From positions 1-19,943 of the forward strand of contig CAWFPR010000029.1 of NCBI GenBank assembly GCA_963817635.1: 19,943 bases of DNA, read 5' to 3'. The notes under the pieces are model-generated. The model was not told where the DNA came from, did no database searches, and was given only the letters and a program-made list of their open reading frames with translations. Made by a program: the position numbers and the translations under genes. This document shows, one piece after another, positions 13,886 to 19,943 of this stretch (positions are counted from its first letter, which is position 1; each line of letters opens with the position of its first letter). The DNA comes from CAWFPR01 sp963817635. GTDB lineage: Bacteria > Acidobacteriota > Vicinamibacteria > Vicinamibacterales > 2-12-FULL-66-21.

Positions 13886-15203
13886 ATGCGAGCACGATTC
13901 GTCCCGCGTCAGCTCTGGATGGCGAGGTGTCGCGGCGGTGCTGGCGCTCGGCGCCGCGCCGCAGGCGCAGACGCCCTCACCGCAACAGCAGCAGCCGCCG
14001 GTCGTCCCGCCGGGGGTGATCGTGCCGCAGCAGCGCGAAGTGATTCGCCGCAACATCGACCTGATTACCACCGACGTCATCGTCCGCGACAACACCGGCC
14101 AGTTCATCGCGGATCTGAAGAAGGACGACTTCGAGGTGTACGAGGACGGGGTCAAGCAGGATGTCGTCAACTTCGTCCTGTTCCACGGCGGGCGGGTCCT
14201 GAACGTCGAGACACCGCCGCCCCCGCCGCCGCAGGAAGGGATCATCCTGCCCGCGGCGCGTCCGACCAACGATGCGTCGGGCCGCATCTTCATCATCTTC
14301 GTCGACGATCTGCACCTCGACTTCCGGAACACCGGACGCATTCGCGATCTGTTCAACAGGATCTCGAAGGAGCTGATCCACGAAGGCGACATGTTCGGCA
14401 TCGTGTCCACGGGCCCATCGTCGCTCGCCATCGAGCTGACCTACGATCGCAAGCGGCTGGACGAGGCCATCAAGAAGATCTCCGGCAACGGACTGAAGCC
14501 GTCCGAAATTCTCGACGTGCCGGAAGGGGCCGACGGTCCGCCGGAAGTGAAGTACCGCGCGAACGTCGCCTTCTCGACCGCCTACGACATCCTCAAGGGC
14601 CTCGAGCAGGTGCACAATCGCCGCAAGGCGTTCATCTATGTGAGCAACGGCTACGACTTCAACCCGTTTGCCACGACGCGGGCGAAGAACGAAGCCGAGC
14701 GTACGGCGCAGCTGACCCAGAACAGCGACGGCACCACGACCGACAACAACACCGACAGCACCACCGATCCGTTTCAGCGCACGGGCACTCAGTTCAGCGC
14801 CGCGGATCTCGCCGCGCAGCTCTCGGAACTGACCCGTGAGGCCAACCGCGCCAACGCGACGATCTACACGATTGATCCGCGCGGCCTGGTCGGCATGCCC
14901 GATCTCGACGAGAAGGTCGACATGGTCGAGTGGCAGGACTACGTGACCACGTCGCAGAACAGCCTGCGCGTGATCGCGGACCTGACCGGCGGCATCGCCG
15001 TCGTCAACCAGAACGACTTCAACAAAGCGCTCAAGCGCATCGACGCCGAGACGAGCGACTACTACGTCGTCGGCTACTACTCGTCGAACCCCGACCCGAC
15101 GAAGCGCCGTCGGGCGATTGAGGTCAAGGTCAACCGGCCGAACGTCCAGCTGAACTACCGCACGCAATACGTCCTGAAACCGAACCCGCGTTCAGGAAAG
15201 TAA
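13886..15203 (+). CDS. VWFA-related Acidobacterial domain protein, one frameshift
   Basis: The signal peptide begins MRARFVPRQLWMA, then one extra base near 13920-13925 shifts the frame to GVAAVLALGAAPQAQT. The span is 3n+1 and the corrected length is 438 residues. A Gln/Pro linker is followed by LITTDVIVRDNTGQFIADLKKDDFEVYEDG, the opening that marks VWFA-related proteins (TIGR03436 type). The VWA-like core FIIFVDDLHLDFRNTGRIRD, YVSNGYDF and TIDPRGL lead to a C-terminal beta domain (DYYVVGYYS, then IEVKVNRPNV). These are exported proteins common in Acidobacteriota; the role is unknown, perhaps adhesion or metal-dependent binding. The transcript may be leaderless. A terminator-like hairpin follows at 15251. 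Confidence 0.9.
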
Positions 15204-15240
15204 CGCAGTTTTTACACGCGACCGGGCCCGGTGGTTCTGC

Positions 15241-15246
15241 TATACT
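15241..15246 (+). promoter_or_regulatory. Extended -10 promoter candidate
   Basis: TATACT preceded by TGC (15238-15240) forms an extended -10 element, which can work without a -35. Transcription would start near 15253, at the edge of the hairpin at 15251-15279, giving an 80-nt leader to the receptor ATG at 15336. Confidence 0.4.
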
Positions 15247-15250
15247 CCGG

Positions 15251-15283
15251 AACCGGGCGGCCGTTGTACCGCTGCGGTTTTTT
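15251..15283 (+). terminator. Intrinsic terminator in front of the TonB-dependent receptor
   Basis: AACCG (15251-15255) pairs with CGGTT (15275-15279) and GCGG (15257-15260) with CCGC (15269-15272), with T6 at 15278-15283. It most simply ends the VWFA-related transcript. If the 15241 promoter is used, it would lie at the start of the receptor mRNA and could attenuate it. Confidence 0.55.
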
Positions 15284-15335
15284 CTCACTCCAAATCTCTG
15301 GCATGTCACTAAATAGTTCTCTGGAGAACCACGCG

Positions 15336-18300
15336 ATGAACTTGTGTTCTAAGGCTGCTGCATGGACCTTCGCGGCCTGTCTGTCGATGCTGCTGCTGGG
15401 CAGCATCCCCGCCGCCGCTCAGACGGTGACGACGGGAAGTGTGACGGGCGTTTTACGTGATGCGCAGGGCGGTGTGCTGCCCGGCGCCACGGTCACGGCG
15501 ACGCATACGCCGACCGGAACCACTTACGAGGCGACGACCGACGGGGTCGGCCGCTATTCCATTCTGAACGTCCGGCCCGGTCCGTACACCGTTGTCGCCA
15601 ATATGAGCGGCTTCAGGTCGGAGAAGCAGGAAAATGTCGACGTCGCGCTCGGCGCCGAGCGGACGGTTGATTTCAAGCTGCAGCTGGCATCGATGACCGA
15701 GTCGATCGAGGTGACGGCGTCCTCGCCGATCATCGACCTGTCGCGCGCGGGGACCGCCGACAACATCTCGAACGACGTGAAGGAGAACCTCCCGACCATC
15801 ACGCGCAGCATCACCGACATCGCGCGCATCAGCCCGCTCTTCAACGCGCAGGGCAGCGGCGCCGGCGACGGCGCCTCGGTGCTCTCGGTGGCCGGCAGCA
15901 GCTACCGCTACAACTCGCTCCAGATCGACGGCGCTGCGAACAACGACCTGTTCGGTCTGGCCAGCTCCGCGGGCGCGCCGGGCGGAACGGCTGAAACGCA
16001 GCCGGTCAGCCTCGATGCCATCGCCGAGATCCAGCTGGTCGTCTCGCCGTACGACGTGCGGCAGGGCGGCTTCGCCGGCGGCGGCGTGAACGCCATCACG
16101 AAGAGCGGATCGAACGAGATCCACGGGACCGGATTCTTCTTCGGCCGCAACCAGGACTGGGTGGGCAAGGGCATCACCGACACGAAGATCTCGACATTCA
16201 AGGACAAGCAGGGCGGCTTCAGCGTCGGCGGGCCGTTGATGAAGAACAAGGCGTTCTACTTCGGGACGGCCGACTACGGCCGCAAGATGCGACCGACCGG
16301 GTTCTCCGTTAACTCCACGGGCAGCAGTTCCTCCAGCCGGAGCTCTTCGATCAGTATGTCAACGATCTCAAGACGCTCTACGGCTACACGCCAGGGACCG
16401 ATCCGGGCGGCGAGTTCACGCAGGCGACCAACAGCAACAAGTACTTCGTCCGCGGCGACTTCAACGTCGCCAAGGGGCATCAGCTCACGATCCGGCACAA
16501 CTACATCGACGCGTTCAACGACATCGGCAGCCCGTCGACGCACCAGCTTCGTGACGCCCGACGCGTTCTACCGCTACGTCAGCAAGACCAACTCGACCGT
16601 CGCGCAGTTGAACTCGCAGTTCGGCAGCGGGGTCAACGAGCTGCGGTTCACCTACACGCGCGTGCGCGACCATCGCGAGAACCCGATCGGCGCCTCGCCG
16701 TTCCCGCAGGTCACCGTCGATCTGGCGGCCGGCGTGACCGTCAAGTCCGGGACGGAGCAGTTCTCGGCCCGCAACGCGATCGACCAGGACATCATGGAAC
16801 TCAACGACGCGTACACGATGCTCAAGGGCACCCACACGCTGACCGTCGGCACCCACAACGAGTTCCTGAACCTGCAGAACCTGTTCATCCGCGACAACTT
16901 CGGCACCTACCGCTTCGCGAGCCTCGCCAATTTCGAGGCCGGGCTCGCGCAGCAGTACGATCACAGCTTCTCGGCGACGAGCGATCCCGCAGCAGCGCGC
17001 CGCGTTCAAGGTGGCCCAGTGGGGCTTCTATGCCGGCGACCAGTGGCGCGTGAAGCCGCAGTTCACGCTGACCTACGGCGTGCGCATGGACGCGCCGACC
17101 TTCCCCGACAAGCCGCGCGCCAATCCGGTTTCCGTGCAGAACTTCGGGTACGCCACCGACGTCGTGCCGAACCAGATCGAGTGGTCGCCGCGCATCGGCT
17201 TCAACTACGACCTGTCCGGCAACGGCACGCAGCAGGTCCGCGGCGGCGTCGGGCATGTTCACCGGCCGCCCGGCGTACGTGTGGATTTCGAACCAGTTCG
17301 GCAACACCGGCATCGACTTCACGCGCATCGGCGCCTCCAACAACTCGAACAACAAGATCCCGTTCGTCACCGACCCGCTCAATCAGCCGACGACGGTCAC
17401 CGGGGCGTCGGCCGGCTCGTTCAGCAACGAGATCGACGTGATCGATCCGAACTTCAAGTACCCGTCGATCCTGCGCGGCAACTTCGGCTACGATCACACG
17501 CTGCTGTGGGGCTTCGTCGGCACGGCGGACTTCGTCTGGTCGAAGACGCTCAACGACATCAAGTACCAGAACCTGAACTTCGTGCAGGTGCCCGGCGCCA
17601 CCGGCGTGGGCGGGCGTCCTTTCTTCACGAGGAACGTGGCCGCGTTCAGCGACGTCATCCTGCTCGAGAACACCAACAAGGGCTACTGGTACAACTTCTC
17701 CTACGAAGTGCGCCGGCCGTTCCGGAACGGCGTGTTCGTGCAGGGCTCGTACTCGTACGGCGTCGCCAAGACGATCATGGACGGCACCTCCGATCAGGCG
17801 GCCTCCAACTGGGGCAACGTCTACGTGCCGGGCAACCCGAACAACGCGCCGCTCGCCACGTCGAACTTCGATCCGGGTCACCGCATCACCTTCGCGGCGA
17901 CCTACGAAATCCCGCTCGCGAAGGTCGTCAAGCCGGTCATTTCCGTGTTCTACTCCGGTCAGACGGGCCGGCCCTACACGCTGGTGTTCAGCCGCGACGT
18001 GAACGGCGACAACCGCGGCTCGAACGATCTGGTCTACATCCCGACCGCAAGCGACGCGATTACCTACACCGGCGGGACGTACCAGGATTTCATCAACTGG
18101 ATCAACGGGGACAGCTGTCTGGCTGGCTACGTGGGCCAGATCATCCCGCGCAACGCGTGCCGCGCGCCGTGGACCAACACGCTCGACGGCGCGCTTCGCG
18201 ATCCAGCTGCCGTTCGGCCGGTTCAAGACCGAGGTGACGCTCGACGCGTTCAACCTGATCAACCTGTTCAGCAGCAACCACGGGATCATCCAGTACCCGT

Positions 18301-18472
18301 TCTTCAACGACATCCTGCAGCCGAGCACGGTGCCGACGACCGGTGACGCTGGCGAACCCGCTCACCGGCTACAACATCGGCACGCTCGTCTCGCCGACGT
18401 TCAACCGCGTTCAGCCGCGACGACCTGCGGTCGCGCTGGCAGATCCAGCTCGGCGCGCGCGTGCGCTTCTAG
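15336..18472 (+). CDS. Oar-like TonB-dependent receptor, seven frameshifts
   Basis: The signal peptide (MNLCSKAAAWTFAACLSMLL, cleavage near AAAQ) is followed by a carboxypeptidase-regulatory-like domain (about 33-115: GSVTGVLRDAQGGVLPGATV, FKLQL). A plug domain follows (RSITDIARISPLFN, LQIDGAANNDLF, SGSNEIHGTGFFFGR), then a long beta-barrel ending in Phe (RSRWQIQLGARVRF). The frame breaks at about 16318 (one base missing) and at 16541, 16989, 17251-17253, 18191, 18342 and 18409 (one base extra each). The net +5 agrees with the 3137-bp length, giving 1043 residues, normal for the family. The start is the ATG at 15336 with GGAG nine bases upstream. It sits in the outer membrane and imports ligands using TonB; the substrate is unknown, as no transporter or hydrolase partner is adjacent. 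Treated as one gene. Confidence 0.9.
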
Positions 18473-18511
18473 CGTGGCTGCGCCTCCGACGCTTGAGGCT
18501 CCGCCACGCTA
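18470..18511. repeat. Palindromic repeat overlapping the receptor stop codon
   Basis: TAGCGTGGC (18470-18478) and GCCACGCTA (18503-18511) are exact inverse complements. Inside, GCCTC (18482-18486) pairs with GAGGC (18495-18499). The first TAG is the stop codon of the TonB-dependent receptor. The nested hairpin has no T-run and resembles a REP-type element. Confidence 0.6.
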
Positions 18512-18571
18512 GATGACATTTCTCGATCACGCCGCGCTGGCGCGCGGCCGGTCGCGCCCGTTACTCGCACG

Positions 18572-18605
18572 AAAGGCCCGGCATGCTCGCGCATGCCGGG
18601 CCTTT
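18572..18605. terminator. Strong bidirectional terminator between convergent genes
   Basis: AAAGGCCCGGCATGC (18572-18586) and GCATGCCGGGCCTTT (18591-18605) form a perfect 15-bp stem with a TCGC loop, followed by more T residues. The A-rich left side gives a short T-run on the other strand as well. It separates the receptor (ending 18472) from the methyltransferase (ending 18629). Confidence 0.88.
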
Positions 18606-18628
18606 TTCGTTGAGGCAATTGCCGCCGT

Positions 18629-19516
18629 CTAAAACAACCGGATGGCTCGCTTGACCCGGTCAACCGCCTCGGCCAGGTAGTGCTGGTCGATCTCGACCCC
18701 GACGAAGTCCAGCCCGAGCTGCGCCGCCGCGATCGCGGTGCTGCCCAGGCCGAGGAACGGGTCCATCGACGACCCGCAGCCGCGAGAGCCCGTGGAGCTT
18801 GAAGCAGTACTCAGGCACCTTCGGCGGGAAGGTCGCCGGGTGCGGGCGATCCTTGTCGCGGTTCTGGATGGTGTCGTACGGAATGAACCAGGTGTTGCCG
18901 CGGCAGCGCCGGTTCTCGCCCGCCGCTCTGCCACCGGCCGATGTTCGACGCGTCCTGATAGGGCACGCCGATGGCGCGCCGGTCGAGCGCGCGTGCGCCC
19001 GGCCGGCGTGAAGTGGAAGATGAACTCGTGACAGTCGTTCAGGAACCGGGGGCTGTTGATCGGCTTGTAGTGGCCCGACGGCGATGTCCCGATCGAGGTT
19101 CACCGCCGCCCCGGCCGCCTCCCGTTCGATGGCGATGGACTTGATCCAGTGGATCGTGTTCTGGAGATGCAGGTGCTGGCGCGCCCGCTGCGCGACATCC
19201 ATCGCCGTCCACGGGATCGGTCGGCTTGGCGCCGACATTCAGGAACAGCGACCCGTCGTCGGCCAGCGCCCGGCGCGCGGCGGCAATCCACGCGTCCGTC
19301 CAGTCGAGATAATCGGCGCGCGGGACAGGTGTCGTCGTAGCTCCGATAGCGGATGCCGAGGTTGTAGGGCGGCGACGTCACGATTGCCGACACGCTCCCG
19401 GGCTCGAGCCTCGACAGGATGTCGATGCAATCGGCGGAGTAGAACCTCAGGGTGCTGCGGCCGGCGGTGAGGGTGGTGTGCGCGTCAGGAAGCGCGGGCG
19501 GTCTGGCGGTCGGCAT
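18629..19516 (-). CDS. Orphan beta-class DNA methyltransferase, six frameshifts
   Basis: The catalytic motif IV TSPPYN (47-52) is near the N-terminus and the SAM-binding motif I DPFLGLGSTAIAA near the C-terminus: the order of beta-class amino-methyltransferases. S-P-P-Y favours N4-cytosine over N6-adenine as target, but does not prove it. Other conserved segments, recovered across frames, are YLDWTDAWIAAARRALADDG, LFLNVGAKPTDPW, NTIHWIKSIAIE, HYKPINSPRFLNDCHEFIFH, GNTWFIPYDTI, RPHPATFPPKVPEYCFKLHG and LDFVGVEIDQHYL. Six single extra bases lie near 18767, 18918, 18988, 19074-19076, 19212 and 19327. The total of six keeps the span at 3n, and the corrected protein is 293 residues. No restriction enzyme gene is adjacent, so it looks solitary, with a regulatory or remnant role. 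Confidence 0.88.
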
Positions 19517-19785
19517 CGGGGGCCAGTGTACCTGACTCCCGATCCCTTTGGCGCGGAGGGGCTGTTCAGTGCTGGGACAGTTATGACGCTTTTGCCGTCA
19601 TGGTGCGTAAACCGAAACGCGCCGGCGCGACCGTGTGATTGCGCCGGTGACCGTGCTGCGTGCAGGTCGCCCCTTTTTTCTTCCACGTACGTTACCTCCC
19701 GATTCGTCGCCACTTCCCGGTACCGGCCGGTCACGCAGCCGCACCCCAGTGTCGTGAATCCAAGGAGACGAACGAGACTCATCAT
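19447..19785 (-). CDS. Possible small lipoprotein
   Basis: A 112-residue frame beginning MMSLVRLLGFTTLGCGCVTG, a short lipoprotein-like signal with Cys at 15 or 17. The ATG at 19785 has GAGGGG seven bases upstream. The middle (REVATNREVTYVEEKRGD, then AFRFTHHDGKSVITV) is reminiscent of small bacterial lipoproteins with a repeated V-x-Y/S-V pattern, but the match is weak. The last 23 codons overlap the 5' end of the methyltransferase gene in another frame, and the Pro/Arg-rich end there is probably not real. Given the insertion errors in this part of the window, a frameshift may have moved the true stop. The product may be real only up to about residue 75. Confidence 0.4.
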   Translation of the reverse strand: MMSLVRLLGFTTLGCGCVTGRYREVATNREVTYVEEKRGDLHAARSPAQSHGRAGAFRFTHHDGKSVITVPALNSPSAPKGSGVRYTGPRCRPPDRPRFLTRTPPSPPAAAP

Positions 19786-19943
19786 GGCGCACCCCTCATT
19801 CGCACACCGAGCAATTCCCTGTACCGACGAGGTCGGATGCGGACGCCCTTCGTGCAGGGAATCGGCATCGCGGCAAATGCCTTCACTTCCCGGGAGCCGC
19901 GACGTGAGGGGCCCGGGCGGGAGGCCCGCCTCGCAATGCGCAG
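19786..19943. other. Right end, no gene recognised
   Basis: I find no convincing coding sequence here. ATTCCCTG (19814-19821) and CAGGGAAT (19855-19862) are inverse complements. Inside them CCGAC-GAG-GTCGG forms a small hairpin, so the segment may fold, but nothing identifies it. Confidence 0.4.

Noticed and set aside
13977..15167. Minus-strand 396-codon frame opposite the VWFA-related gene
   Set aside because: High-GC shadow frame; the plus-strand protein has a signal peptide and conserved VWFA-type motifs, whereas the antisense product is compositionally biased and unrecognisable.
17201..18328. Minus-strand 375-codon frame opposite the TonB-dependent receptor
   Set aside because: Antisense to conserved beta-barrel sequence and Val/Arg-rich without motifs.
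15336..18472. True pseudogene interpretation of the TonB-dependent receptor
   Set aside because: No in-frame stops or losses beyond single-base shifts; every segment keeps family-like sequence to the final Phe, and neighbouring unrelated genes show the same insertion errors.
19583..19601. Inverted repeat ATGACG...CGTCAT
   Set aside because: Only six base pairs, no T-run in either direction, and it lies within a possible gene.
1..19943. CRISPR array, insertion sequence, prophage or toxin-antitoxin system
   Set aside because: No direct-repeat arrays, transposase, integrase, phage structural or toxin-antitoxin signatures were seen on either strand.

Overview
This window is GC-rich chromosomal DNA, most likely from an Acidobacteriota member near Vicinamibacterales. 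That placement is inferred from family content: a VWFA-related protein of the type named after Acidobacteria, a large Oar-like TonB-dependent receptor with an N-terminal carboxypeptidase-regulatory-like domain, a PEP-CTERM protein, and a pair of conserved unknown proteins I associate with this group. I see no phage, insertion sequence, CRISPR array or plasmid function.

Layout, left to right. (1) 1-582: the 3' part of a PEP-CTERM surface/exported protein. (2) 599-1264 (-): a receiver-PilZ regulator. (3) 1361-3274 (-): a tight four-gene cluster encoding a cytochrome-c-like lipoprotein that has lost its haem-binding centre, a four-His membrane protein laid out like a cytochrome b561, a second small membrane protein, and a Tat-exported Rieske protein. 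It looks like a small, possibly undescribed electron-transfer module. (4) 3510-4639 (+): a two-TM protein translationally coupled to an alpha/beta hydrolase. (5) 4687-6507 (-): an M61 peptidase with PDZ domain, divergent from an exported protein with a tandem domain (6577-7212). (6) 7213-8749: hairpin repeats, tRNA-Lys(TTT), arginase and a small Lys-tailed protein. (7) 8792-9419 (-): an O-methyltransferase with a signal peptide. (8) 9490-12382 (-): a response regulator, hemE and protoporphyrinogen oxidase in one operon. (9) 12446-13866 (+): two conserved unknown proteins with strongly basic or Arg-rich tails; the first has a PD-(D/E)XK-like motif arrangement. (10) 13886-18472 (+): the VWFA-related protein and the TonB-dependent receptor. 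(11) 18629-19516 (-): a solitary beta-class DNA methyltransferase, facing the receptor across a strong terminator. (12) 19447-19785 (-): a possible small lipoprotein.

Sequence quality matters for reading this annotation. Genes from 599 to 8749 are intact. From about 9.1 kb rightward, seven of the eight confidently called genes other than two intact ones (response regulator, protoporphyrinogen oxidase) carry single-base frameshifts. I count 17 single-base insertions and one deletion, densest at the right end (six in the 888-bp methyltransferase). In each gene the net shift agrees with the total length, and the corrected proteins read as full-length family members. I therefore treat these as consensus errors rather than gene decay and give the approximate positions. 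The broken genes are listed as CDS with the frameshifts noted.
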